A program made the translations under genes and the position numbers. Positions 1 to 8,204 of a stretch of DNA of 64,000 bases are shown here, one piece after another. Within the stretch, counting starts at the first letter, position 1. Each line of letters begins with the position of its first letter. Source of the stretch: Fuscibacter oryzae (GTDB lineage Bacteria > Pseudomonadota > Alphaproteobacteria > Rhodobacterales > Rhodobacteraceae); NCBI RefSeq assembly GCF_016765795.1, contig NZ_JAESVP010000002.1:124001-188000 (forward strand), read 5' to 3'. A model generated the notes under the pieces. The model had not been told where the DNA came from. It saw only the letters and a list, made by a program, of their open reading frames with translations, and searched no databases.

Positions 1-23
1 GGACGGGGGGTATTTCCCCGTCC
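1..23 (-). terminator. Hairpin at the end of the ABC/glutamine-synthetase operon
   Basis: Perfect inverted repeat: GGACGGGG (1-8) and CCCCGTCC (16-23) around a 7-nt loop. It lies 28 bp beyond the stop of the glutamine-synthetase-like gene that ends the minus-strand operon. No clear T-run follows on the minus strand inside the window, so intrinsic termination is plausible but not proven. Confidence 0.5.
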
Positions 24-51
24 GATCATTTGCGTGAAGCAGGTTCATGGC

Positions 52-1407
52 TTACACGTTCAACAGCAGGTGTTCGCGTTCCCAAGGGGAAATAACTTGC
101 AGGAACTCTTTGTATTCGTTGCGCTTTACCGAGTTGTAAACAGCCACGAAGCCCGGCCCCATCACCTCTTTCAGTGCCGTATCCTCATCAAGCAGGTCCA
201 GCGCATCGCCCATGTTCACAGGGATTTCGTCGCTGTCGATATAGGCAGAGCCGATGAATTCCGGGCGCGCGGCCTTTTTCTCCATCAGCCCCAGATAGCC
301 GCAGGCCAATGTGGCGGCGATGCCGAGATAGGGGTTGCAATCCATCCCCGGCAGGCGGTTTTCGATCCGCCGGCCAGAGGGCGAGGAAATCGGCACTCGC
401 AGACCCGTGGTGCGGTTGTCGCGGCCCCATTCCAGATTGATCGGGGCGGCAAAGTCGGGGACATAGCGGCGGTAGCTGTTCACATAGGGCGCGATCAGGG
501 CGATCGCCGCCGACATATGGTTCTGCATCCCGGCGATAAAGTGGTTGAAGGCTTCGGTCTCGACCCCCTTCAGCCCGGCAAAGATGTTCCTGCCGGTTTT
601 GCTGTCCACGACCGAGGTGTGGATGTGCATCGCGCTGCCGGGTTCGCCCGCAATCGGCTTGGCCATGAAGGTGGCGAAACAATCGTGGCGCAAAGCTGCC
701 TCACGGATCAGGCGCTTGAAGAAAAACACATCATCGGCCAGCCGAACCGGGTCACCATGGGCCAGGTTCAGCTCAATCTGGCCTGCGCCGCCCTCTTGCA
801 GGATGCCGTCGATTTCCAGCCCCTGCGCCTCGGCGAAATCATAGATATCGTCGATCACCTTGCCGTATTCATCGACCGCCGACAGGCTATAGGCCTGTTT
901 GCCCGCCGCCCGGCGGCCCGACCGACCCATGGGGGGAATGACCGGCTGATTGGGGTCGATGTTGCGGGCGGTCAGGAAAAACTCCATCTCGGGCGCAACC
1001 ACCGGGGTCCAGCCTTGTGCGGCGTAAAGATCAACGATCCGGCGCAGCACGTTGCGGGGCGAAAAGGGCACCAGATTGCCCTCTTGGTCCTTGGCGTCAT
1101 GGATGACCTGCAAGGTGACATCCGCCGTCCAGGGCGCGGCGGTGGCCGTCGTCCAGTCGGGTTCAAGGATCATGTCGGGTTCGGTAAAGGCATCAAACGG
1201 GTTGTCGGCCCATTCGCCGGTGATGGTCTGCAAAAAAATCGAATTGGGCAGGAAGTAATTGGTCTGCTTGGCGAATTTCGCGGCAGGCATCGCCTTGCCC
1301 CGCGCCACCCCGGCGATGTCGCCGATCACGCATTCCACTTCATCCACACGGCGGTTGCCGATGTAGTCCTTTGCCGCCTCTGGCAGCTTGTCGGTCCATT
1401 TGGACAT
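52..1407 (-). CDS. Glutamine synthetase family ligase (gamma-glutamyl-amine type)
   Basis: 451 residues, normal for the PuuA/GlnA-III-like branch, which joins glutamate to an amine using ATP rather than serving bulk ammonia assimilation. Visible signatures are the metal-site EMEFF, the HIHTS motif, NRTTGLRVP, and the ENRLPG/NPYLG block of the C-terminal catalytic domain. The N-terminal beta-grasp domain covers roughly residues 15-100. It is the last gene of a minus-strand unit, 36 bp after a class-I amidotransferase and downstream of a complete peptide ABC importer. That context suggests glutamylation of an imported amine or amino acid. The substrate cannot be read from sequence; gamma-glutamylputrescine synthetase is the nearest named relative. 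Confidence 0.88.
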   Translation of the reverse strand: MSKWTDKLPEAAKDYIGNRRVDEVECVIGDIAGVARGKAMPAAKFAKQTNYFLPNSIFLQTITGEWADNPFDAFTEPDMILEPDWTTATAAPWTADVTLQVIHDAKDQEGNLVPFSPRNVLRRIVDLYAAQGWTPVVAPEMEFFLTARNIDPNQPVIPPMGRSGRRAAGKQAYSLSAVDEYGKVIDDIYDFAEAQGLEIDGILQEGGAGQIELNLAHGDPVRLADDVFFFKRLIREAALRHDCFATFMAKPIAGEPGSAMHIHTSVVDSKTGRNIFAGLKGVETEAFNHFIAGMQNHMSAAIALIAPYVNSYRRYVPDFAAPINLEWGRDNRTTGLRVPISSPSGRRIENRLPGMDCNPYLGIAATLACGYLGLMEKKAARPEFIGSAYIDSDEIPVNMGDALDLLDEDTALKEVMGPGFVAVYNSVKRNEYKEFLQVISPWEREHLLLNV

Positions 1408-1443
1408 ATGTCACACTGTGTTTTTGGGGTTTTGCCCCGCGCA

Positions 1444-2124
1444 TCAGGCGCGGGGTTCCTTGAAAAAGGCGGCGATACGGCCCGCCATGGTCTTGTCCTG
1501 CAAGGGGTCGGCCAGCCGGGTTGCGGCGGCCGCCATCACCTCGTCGGGGACCAGACCTTTGCCCCGGGTCTTCATCAGACCATCGACGAATTCGGGGCGG
1601 AATTCGGGATGGGCCTGCACCGTCAGCGCGCGGTCATCGTACAAAAGTGCCGCATTGGCGCAGAAGTCGTTGCTGGCAATCACCTTGGCCCCGGCAGGCA
1701 CCTGAACCACCTGATCGCGGTGCCAGGCGTTCAGCGTTACCTTTTCGCCGGCAAAATCATAATCGGTCGCCCCCACCGCCCAACCGCTGGCATATCGCTC
1801 CACCTTGCCACCCATGGCTTGCGCCACGATCTGATGGCCAAAGCAGATTCCCACCACCGGCACATGCGCGGCAAAGGCATCGCGGATGAACTGTTCCAGC
1901 GGGGGAATGAAGGCGTGATCTTCGTAAACCCCGTGGCGCGACCCGGTGATCAGCCAGCCTTCGCAATCTGCCACGCCCTTCGGAAACTCTCCCTCCACCA
2001 CTTTGTAGGTGCGGAAGGAAAAACCGTGGCCATCCAGCAGACGCGCGAACATGTCGGGGTAATCCCCCAGTTCGGGCGACAGGGCGTCGGGCGCAAGACC
2101 CGTTTGCAAGATGCCGATCAGCAT
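1444..2124 (-). CDS. Class-I (type 1) glutamine amidotransferase-like hydrolase
   Basis: 226 residues with a full class-I GATase triad: nucleophile Cys94 in GICFGHQ, His172 and Glu174 in the AHPEF motif. It resembles stand-alone GMP-synthase-like amidotransferases rather than a synthetase subunit, since no partner synthase domain is attached. It sits between the ABC permease gene and the glutamine-synthetase-like gene. By analogy with PuuD it could hydrolyse a gamma-glutamyl product released by that ligase, which is inference. A 101-bp gap with hairpin and palindrome precedes it, so this gene and the ligase could also be transcribed separately from the transporter. Confidence 0.82.
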   Translation of the reverse strand: MLIGILQTGLAPDALSPELGDYPDMFARLLDGHGFSFRTYKVVEGEFPKGVADCEGWLITGSRHGVYEDHAFIPPLEQFIRDAFAAHVPVVGICFGHQIVAQAMGGKVERYASGWAVGATDYDFAGEKVTLNAWHRDQVVQVPAGAKVIASNDFCANAALLYDDRALTVQAHPEFRPEFVDGLMKTRGKGLVPDEVMAAAATRLADPLQDKTMAGRIAAFFKEPRA

Positions 2125-2165
2125 GGAAGATCCACGAGGTTTGGGTGGTCAAGCCTAACCCGCCG

Positions 2166-2210
2166 CCCCCCGGGTCCGTCAAGGGGGGAACGTCGGAAAT
2201 TTGATCAAAT
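2166..2210 (-). promoter_or_regulatory. Hairpin and ATTTGATCAAAT palindrome before the amidotransferase gene
   Basis: The gap between the permease and amidotransferase genes holds a C6/G6 hairpin (2166-2171 with 2183-2188) and a perfect 12-bp palindrome ATTTGATCAAAT (2199-2210). On the minus strand these lie upstream of the amidotransferase start at 2124. They could be an internal regulator site plus a partial terminator. The core TTTGATCAAA recurs at 12164-12173 before the amidohydrolase gene. Confidence 0.35.
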
Positions 2211-2225
2211 CAGAGCTCCCGGCCC

Positions 2226-3143
2226 TTAGCGACCCCGGACCCGCGGGTCCAGCGCATCGCGCAACCCGTCGCCGATATAGTTCACCGCCAGCACGGTCAG
2301 CGAAATGGCCACACCGGGCCAGATGATGCGCTGCGGATAGGTGCGAATGGAATCGATGCCATCAAACAACAACCGCCCCCAGGTTGGAAAATCGGGCGGA
2401 AAGCCCAGGCCCAGGAAGGACAGCACTGATTCCGTGATGATCGCGGCTGCAATCCCCAAGGTTGCCGCCACCAGCACCGGCGACAGCACATTGGTCAGGA
2501 TATGGCGCAGGATGATGCGGCTTGCGGGCGTGCCGATCGATTTCGCGGCCAGCACGAATTCCCGTTCCTTCAGCGCCAGCACCTCGCCGCGCACCACGCG
2601 GGCGGCCTGCATCCAGCTTGTCACGCCAATCGCGGTCACAATCAGGATGAAGGTGCCAAGACGCGGCCCCAGCACGCCCGCAATCGCATCGCGGAACAAA
2701 AACATCATCACCAGCAGGAGCGGCAAGAGGGGCAGGGCCAGAAACAGGTCGGTCAGCCGCATCAGCCAGCTATCCAAACGCCGGAAATAGCCCGCCAACA
2801 CCCCGATGGTGGTGCCGATGAACAGGGCGACCATCATCGCCACCGCGCCCACCGCCAGTGAAATGCGGCCCCCGAACATCATCCGCGCCAGCATGTCGCG
2901 GCCCAACTGATCGGTGCCCAAAGGGTGTGCCCAGCTTGGCCCAAGGTTGCGCAGCTTGAACATCTTCGCCGTATTCGGCTCGATGAAATTGGGGTCGATC
3001 CGCCAGACCAGCGGCCCGATCAGCACAAAGGTCATCAGCACGACCAAAAGCACCAGCGCGGCCATCGCGCCCTTGTGGTGGCGGAACTGCGCCCAGACAT
3101 CGGCCCACTGGCTGCGCGGCCGTTGAAGTTTCAGCTCAGTCAT
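2226..3143 (-). CDS. Peptide-type ABC transporter permease (DppC/OppC-like)
   Basis: 305 residues, the usual size for the second permease of a peptide/nickel importer. An N-terminal helix at about 30-50 is followed by an extracytoplasmic segment and five more hydrophobic helices. The EAA loop that docks the ATPase is seen around the VLAAKSIGTP segment. It overlaps the upstream permease gene by 8 bp, implying translational coupling. It pairs with the DppB-like subunit in the inner membrane; substrate class is set by the binding protein at 4211-5914. Confidence 0.92.
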   Translation of the reverse strand: MTELKLQRPRSQWADVWAQFRHHKGAMAALVLLVVLMTFVLIGPLVWRIDPNFIEPNTAKMFKLRNLGPSWAHPLGTDQLGRDMLARMMFGGRISLAVGAVAMMVALFIGTTIGVLAGYFRRLDSWLMRLTDLFLALPLLPLLLVMMFLFRDAIAGVLGPRLGTFILIVTAIGVTSWMQAARVVRGEVLALKEREFVLAAKSIGTPASRIILRHILTNVLSPVLVAATLGIAAAIITESVLSFLGLGFPPDFPTWGRLLFDGIDSIRTYPQRIIWPGVAISLTVLAVNYIGDGLRDALDPRVRGR

Positions 3144-4143
3144 AGCGGATCCGGGGGTCTAGGATGCCATAGAGGATATCGGCGATCAGGTTGAACAGCA
3201 CGATCAGCACGGCAAAAATGAAGGTGATGGTCTGGATCAAGGGCAGGTCGCTGACATGGATAGCCCCGATCAGGGCCGCGCCGATGCCGTTGATCTTGAA
3301 GATGTTTTCAGTCACGATTGCCCCTCCGAACACGGTGGGCATCCCCAGCGCGATCACGGTGACCACCGGGATCAGGCTGTTGCGCAGAACATGCTTCAGC
3401 AACACGGTCGCCTCGCCCATGCCCTTGGCGCGTGCGGTTCGCACATAATCCTGGTTCAGGTTTTCAAGCACCGAAGACCTTGTATAGCGGCTGATCTCGG
3501 CTGCGTTGAACAGGGCCAGTACAGTCACGGGCAGGGCCATTTGCATGATCATCTTGTAGAAACTGGCCCAGTCGGTCACGCGCAACTGCGTGTCATAGAT
3601 CGTCGGAAACCAGCCCAGTTTCACCGCGAAAATCATGATCAGCACGTTGCCGGTGAAAAACGTCGGCACCGAGAACCCGGCCATGGCGAAAAAGGTGCCC
3701 GCCTGATCGAACCAGCTATACTGGCGAAAGGCCGAATAGATGCCGATGGGCAGCGCGATCAGAATGCCGATGAAATAGGCGGTGCCGACCACGGTCAGCG
3801 TTTGGGGCAAACGCTCGCCGATGATCTGGAAGGCCGGGGCTTTGGATTGCCACGAGATAATCCTCTGCGCGCCCTGCGCGAAATCGGTGCCGAACCAATA
3901 GTCGATCAGATATTGCGGCTCTATCCAGAAAAACTGTTTCAGCCACAGCACATAGCGCACCATCACCGGCTGATCGGCGCCCATGGCGGCCATCATCTTC
4001 TGGCGAACTTCGGGCGGAACGGTCAACGGAATTTCCGACAGCGGGCTGCCGGGCGCCAGATCGACCAGCAGGAAAATCACCAGCGAAATCAGCAAAAGTG
4101 TCGGGATCGCGGTCAGCAATCGCCGGAGCGTGTAGGTCAGCAT
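3136..4143 (-). CDS. Peptide-type ABC transporter permease (DppB/OppB-like)
   Basis: 335 residues from the ATG at 4143, chosen because the protein then begins MLTYTLRRLL, the typical N-terminus of this family; an in-frame start 27 bp upstream gives an unlikely extension. It has six predicted membrane helices and the conserved EAA loop (VRTARAKGMGEATV). The C-terminus ends in LDPRIRYD, typical of OppB-type permeases. It follows the binding-protein gene after a 67-bp gap with a strong hairpin and overlaps the next permease gene by 8 bp. Confidence 0.92.
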   Translation of the reverse strand: MLTYTLRRLLTAIPTLLLISLVIFLLVDLAPGSPLSEIPLTVPPEVRQKMMAAMGADQPVMVRYVLWLKQFFWIEPQYLIDYWFGTDFAQGAQRIISWQSKAPAFQIIGERLPQTLTVVGTAYFIGILIALPIGIYSAFRQYSWFDQAGTFFAMAGFSVPTFFTGNVLIMIFAVKLGWFPTIYDTQLRVTDWASFYKMIMQMALPVTVLALFNAAEISRYTRSSVLENLNQDYVRTARAKGMGEATVLLKHVLRNSLIPVVTVIALGMPTVFGGAIVTENIFKINGIGAALIGAIHVSDLPLIQTITFIFAVLIVLFNLIADILYGILDPRIRYD

Positions 4144-4176
4144 ATGCCTGCCTGTCGCGGATAGGGCCAAGGAAAT

Positions 4177-4201
4177 GGCGCGGCGGAATCTCCGCCGCGC
4201 C
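4177..4201 (-). terminator. Intra-operon hairpin between binding-protein and permease genes
   Basis: Perfect 11-bp arms (4177-4187 and 4191-4201) with a 3-nt loop, GC-rich, lying just after the binding-protein stop on the minus strand. Such hairpins in ABC operons commonly protect the upstream mRNA from 3' decay or partially terminate, so binding protein exceeds permease. There is no U-run, so attenuation or stabilisation is more likely than full termination. Confidence 0.6.
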
Positions 4202-4210
4202 GGTGTCAGA

Positions 4211-5914
4211 TCACTTCACGCGATACCAATCCTGCGCATTCCACAGTTCGGCATCCCAAGAGTTCATCACGAACCCACCCAGCGCGTTCGACTGCGCCGA
4301 GAAACGGCCACGGTCGGCCAGCGGGATGATGACGTTGCTGTCCTTGGTCAGCGCGTCGTTCATCTTTTTCACCAAAGCGCCGCGCGCCTCGATACCGTTG
4401 GTGGTGGACAGTTCCTTGGCCATGGCGTCATAGGCCGGGTCGCAGAAGCGGTTCACGTTTTCACCCTGCCACTGGTTGTCGGGGCCGGGGATCTTGTCGC
4501 ACAGATACTGGGCCATATAGGGCTCGGCATCGGTGCCGTCGAAGTTGTTGGCGTACATTTCAACATCGGCATAGAACTTTTGGAAGGTGTCGGGGCTGGC
4601 CGCGTCACCGCCAAAGAACACGCCGGGGTCGATCGATTTCAACTCAACTTCGACGCCGATCTCATTCCACCAGCCTTTGACCAGCGCCTGAAAGTCCTGA
4701 CGCACGGGGTTGACGGTGGTCTGATAGACGATGGTCAGCTTTTTGCCGTCCTTGTCTACAATGCCGTCGCCGTCGCTGTCGGTCCAGCCTGCTTCGGCCA
4801 GCAGCTTCTTGGCGCCTTCAATGTCCTGCGTCAGGCAGCCGGTGTTGTCAGACGCCTGATAGGCCGGTGCGGGCACCAGGTTGCAGGTCGGACGCGCCGC
4901 CCCGCCATAGCCCACATCAACCAGCGCCTGACGGTCAATTGCCATCGACAGCGCGGCACGCACCTTGGGTTCAGAGAGGATCGGGTGCGGATGCTTGATC
5001 GTCGAACGCTCGCCTTCGGCCAAATCGGCCGAGGGGTCGGTCATGTTGATCTCGATCCGTTCAACCAGCGTGCCAAAGGCGTTAACGAACTTGCCCTTAC
5101 CGCCAGCTTCCATCTGGGTCTGCTGCTCGGGGTTGATCTGGGTGTTCCAGGCATAGTCGAACTCGCCGGTTTCCATCACGGCAGAGGCCGCGGCCAGCGC
5201 ATCGCCGCCGCCCTTCAGCGTGACGGTGGCAAAGGCGGGCTTGGCCGGATCCCGATAGTTGGGGTTGGCGGCCATGGTCACCACGTCGTTCACCTTGAAA
5301 TCCGTTACCATGAACGGGCCGGTGCCGATGGGCTTGGAATTCTGCTCGGTGCAGGTCGAGGCAGCGGCGCCAAGGCAATTGGCGAATTGCGCCTTTTGCA
5401 GGATCGGCGCGGTGCCGCCGGTGAAGGGCTGATAGGGATAGGGTTTTGGCCCCTCGAAATTGACCACCACGGTCAGGTCATCGGGGGTATCGACCGACTT
5501 CACGCCTTCGTATTTCGCGCCCTGGGCGCAACCGCCGCCGTCGGCGGTGCAATATTCCCAGGTGAACTTGACATCAGCCGAGGTCAGAGGCGTGCCGTCC
5601 GACCACAGAAGGCCCGGCTTCAACTTCCAGGTGATCGAGGTCAGGTCAGCCGCAACGCCGCCGTTTTCCACGGTCGGGATGCTTTCCACCAGACGGGGGA
5701 ACAGGTTGCCGTCCTGGTCAAAGCCGGCCAGTGGCTCCAGCACCAGCGAACCGGCCTCAACGTCTTTCGTGCCCGAGGACAGATAGGCGTTCAGCGTGGA
5801 AACAGCCTGATAATACAAGATCTTTACATCGCCGTCGCTGCCGCGTTCGGCATGGGCCGCAGGCGCCAGTACAAAGGCCGCCGCCGCACCCAGAAGGGCG
5901 GATTTAAGTTTCAT
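4211..5914 (-). CDS. ABC transporter substrate-binding protein, family 5 (peptide/nickel type)
   Basis: 567 residues with a Sec signal peptide (about residues 1-22, ending APAAHA) and the large bilobed family-5 solute-binding fold. Family features are the N-terminal YYQAVSTLNAYLSS segment, WSDGTPLTSADVKFTWE, and a later region around VRAALSMAIDRQ. It acts in the periplasm and delivers substrate to the two permeases. Six or more cysteines in the mature part suggest disulfides. A DSDGDGIVDKDGK segment is an EF-hand-like calcium loop found in some members. The ATGA overlap with the upstream ATPase gene indicates coupling. The substrate is unknown: peptides, opines or amine conjugates are all possible. 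Confidence 0.93.
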   Translation of the reverse strand: MKLKSALLGAAAAFVLAPAAHAERGSDGDVKILYYQAVSTLNAYLSSGTKDVEAGSLVLEPLAGFDQDGNLFPRLVESIPTVENGGVAADLTSITWKLKPGLLWSDGTPLTSADVKFTWEYCTADGGGCAQGAKYEGVKSVDTPDDLTVVVNFEGPKPYPYQPFTGGTAPILQKAQFANCLGAAASTCTEQNSKPIGTGPFMVTDFKVNDVVTMAANPNYRDPAKPAFATVTLKGGGDALAAASAVMETGEFDYAWNTQINPEQQTQMEAGGKGKFVNAFGTLVERIEINMTDPSADLAEGERSTIKHPHPILSEPKVRAALSMAIDRQALVDVGYGGAARPTCNLVPAPAYQASDNTGCLTQDIEGAKKLLAEAGWTDSDGDGIVDKDGKKLTIVYQTTVNPVRQDFQALVKGWWNEIGVEVELKSIDPGVFFGGDAASPDTFQKFYADVEMYANNFDGTDAEPYMAQYLCDKIPGPDNQWQGENVNRFCDPAYDAMAKELSTTNGIEARGALVKKMNDALTKDSNVIIPLADRGRFSAQSNALGGFVMNSWDAELWNAQDWYRVK

Positions 5915-6966
5915 TGTGATACTCCCTGTTGATTATCGCTGATAGGTGCCTGTGTGCCGGTTGGTCCGGCATTGCTGTTGGTATAAAGATGGCAGGCCAC
6001 GAACCGACCGGGTTCAACCTGAACCAGATCGGGCTTCACTTGCCGGCACAGGTCAAAGACCTTTGGGCACCGGGTACAGAAATTGCAGCCCTTGGGCGGG
6101 TTGGCGGGCGAGGGCACATCGCCCTTCAGGATGATGCGCTGACGCCGGGCGCGGTTGGGGTCGGGTTCGTTGACAGCCGACAACAAAGCCTCGGCATAGG
6201 GGTGCAGCGGGCGGGCATAAAGCGCATCGCGGGGTGACAGCTCGGCAATGCGGCCCAGATACATCACCGCCACCCGGTCGGCGATATGGCGCACCATCGA
6301 CAGATCATGGCTGATGAACAGATAGGTCAGGCCAAGGCGGTTCTGCAGGTCTTCCAGCAGGTTGACCACCTGTGCCTGAATCGACACATCCAGTGCTGCA
6401 ATCGGTTCGTCGCAGACGATGAATTTCGGGTTCAGGGCCAGCGCGCGGGCAATGCCGATGCGCTGCCGCTGCCCGCCCGAAAAGGCATAGGGATAGCGGT
6501 TGGCAAAGCTGCGGTTCAGGCCGACCTGATCCATCAGCTCGTAAATCCGGCGCAGGCGGCCCTGTTCGTCCAGATTGGCATGTTCCTGCAACGGCTCGCC
6601 GATGATGTCGGCCACGGTCATGCGCGGGTTCAGGCTGGCTTGCGGGTCTTGAAACACCATCTGCATGGTGGGGCGCTTTTTGCGCAGCGCCTCGGGCGTC
6701 AGGGTGGCGACATCCTGCCCGTCAATCACCACCTTGCCTGCCGTCGGCTCATACAGCCGCAGCAGCGCCCGGCCCACGGTGGATTTGCCGCAGCCGGATT
6801 CGCCCACAAGGCCCAGAGTCTCGCCCGTGTTGATCGAAAAGCTGACGCCATCCACCGCCTTCACATCGCCGGTGTGGCGGCGCAGCAGGCCGGTGTGGAT
6901 GGGGAAATACATCTTCAGATCGGTGACCTGAACCAGCGGCTGGGCGCCCGCGTCAAGCATCCTCAC
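5911..6966 (-). CDS. Peptide-type ABC transporter ATP-binding protein (DppF/OppF-like)
   Basis: 351 residues. Walker A is GESGCGKS (55-62), followed by the Q-loop FQDPQASLNPR, the signature FSGGQRQR and a Walker B ending in CDEPIAALD. The Opp-type C-terminal extension carries the cysteine-rich NFCTRCPKVFDLC segment; in homologues such cysteines can bind an Fe-S cluster. It overlaps the preceding ATPase gene by 14 bp and the binding-protein gene by 4 bp. Confidence 0.94.
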   Translation of the reverse strand: MRMLDAGAQPLVQVTDLKMYFPIHTGLLRRHTGDVKAVDGVSFSINTGETLGLVGESGCGKSTVGRALLRLYEPTAGKVVIDGQDVATLTPEALRKKRPTMQMVFQDPQASLNPRMTVADIIGEPLQEHANLDEQGRLRRIYELMDQVGLNRSFANRYPYAFSGGQRQRIGIARALALNPKFIVCDEPIAALDVSIQAQVVNLLEDLQNRLGLTYLFISHDLSMVRHIADRVAVMYLGRIAELSPRDALYARPLHPYAEALLSAVNEPDPNRARRQRIILKGDVPSPANPPKGCNFCTRCPKVFDLCRQVKPDLVQVEPGRFVACHLYTNSNAGPTGTQAPISDNQQGVSQ

Positions 6967-7975
6967 CCTCCGCCATCAGGTCGGGCGACCAGAAACAGGC
7001 CACGTCATGCCCGGTGCCAAGGGGCTTGCCATCCACCCCATGGCGGCCAGGGTTTTCATGGGCGCAGCGGTCCAGCGAATGGATGCAGCGGGCGCGGAAG
7101 GGGCAAGAGGCGGGCTCGGCGGTGAGCATCGGGGGCTGGCCCTCGATCACCTGCAACCGCGCCTCGCGTTCGCCGGAAATCGACGGGATCGTGCGCAACA
7201 GGGCGCGGGTATAGGGGTGCTGCGGGTTAGCAAACAGCTCTTTCACCGGGGCATGCTCGGCAACCTGCCCGCCATACATCACCATCACCCGGTCGGCGAT
7301 GGCGGCAATCACGCCAAGGTCATGGGTGATCCAGATGATCGCCATGCCCAGCTTTTGCCGCAGCTCTTTCACCAGTTCCAGAATCTGCGCCTGAATCGTC
7401 ACGTCCAGCGCGGTGGTCGGTTCATCCGCGATCAGCACATCGGGGTCGCAGGCAAGGGCAATGGCAATCATCACCCGCTGCCGCATGCCGCCCGAAAACT
7501 GGTGCGGATAGCTTTTCAGCCGCCGCCGCGCATCGGGAATGCCCACCAGCTCCAGCAGTTCAACCGCCCGATCTGCGGCCTGCGCCTTGGTCATGCCCAT
7601 ATGCTTGCGCAGGGGTTCCATGATCTGGTTGCCCACGGTGAACACCGGGTTCAGGCTGGTCATCGGGTCTTGAAAGACAAAGCCAACCTTGGCGCCGCGC
7701 ACCGATTGCAGCTCTTTCGGAGAGATTTTCAAAAGGTCGCGCCCGCCCAGCAACACCTGCCCGCCACGCACATCGGCCGGGGGGCTGGGCAACAGCCCCA
7801 ACAGCGACATCATGGTCACGGACTTGCCCGACCCGCTTTCGCCCACAACGCCCAAAACTTCACCGGGCCGCAGCGAGAAGCTGACCGAGTTCACGGCGTG
7901 AACTTCGCCCGCACGGGTATGGAATACGGTCTTCAGCCCCCGCACATCAAGCACGGGCGCGGCCAGATCGGCCAT
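6953..7975 (-). CDS. Peptide-type ABC transporter ATP-binding protein (DppD/OppD-like)
   Basis: 340 residues. Walker A GESGSGKS (45-52), signature SGGMRQR (161-167), Walker B with Asp184-Glu185, and the oligopeptide C-terminal domain with a CPFRARC...C cysteine motif. It is the first gene of the minus-strand operon, with a 229-bp divergent intergenic region upstream shared with the deacylase gene. It forms the ATPase heterodimer with the next gene product. Confidence 0.94.
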   Translation of the reverse strand: MADLAAPVLDVRGLKTVFHTRAGEVHAVNSVSFSLRPGEVLGVVGESGSGKSVTMMSLLGLLPSPPADVRGGQVLLGGRDLLKISPKELQSVRGAKVGFVFQDPMTSLNPVFTVGNQIMEPLRKHMGMTKAQAADRAVELLELVGIPDARRRLKSYPHQFSGGMRQRVMIAIALACDPDVLIADEPTTALDVTIQAQILELVKELRQKLGMAIIWITHDLGVIAAIADRVMVMYGGQVAEHAPVKELFANPQHPYTRALLRTIPSISGEREARLQVIEGQPPMLTAEPASCPFRARCIHSLDRCAHENPGRHGVDGKPLGTGHDVACFWSPDLMAEGEDA

Positions 7976-8204
7976 ATGATACTCCCCAGAACTTTGTTTT
8001 TCTTGTTATTTTTGTCGTGCAGGCCGGGTTTTCCCGGTCCTGATCGGGCAAGTCTTCCCGATTTCGGATTATGTATCAATCCTGTTTTTGGGTGTCATTC
8101 TAGCGGGAAGTTTCGTCAATCTGCCGTGCGACACCGTCAATCTGCCAGAGGTTGACACGGATCGGGGCCATGGTCAGGGTTTGCCGCAAGATATGGGGTT
8201 AAAC
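7976..8204. promoter_or_regulatory. Divergent promoter region with tandem 12-bp repeats and leader hairpins
   Basis: This 229-bp region separates the leftward ABC operon from the rightward deacylase gene. It contains two exact direct repeats of CGTCAATCTGCC (8114-8125 and 8135-8146), offset 21 bp, i.e. two helical turns, as expected for a regulator bound on one DNA face. On the minus strand a weak promoter candidate is ATGACA (8093-8098) with CATAAT (8068-8073) at 19-bp spacing. Two hairpins (8024-8037, CCGGG arms; 8044-8061, TCGGG arms) would lie in the ABC operon leader. The promoter call is tentative; the repeats are exact. Confidence 0.5.

Noticed and set aside
34-2229. Long plus-strand frame (731 codons) opposite the GS-like and amidotransferase genes
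   Set aside because: It is antisense to two well-supported genes and has the Gly/Arg/His-rich composition typical of shadow frames in high-GC DNA.
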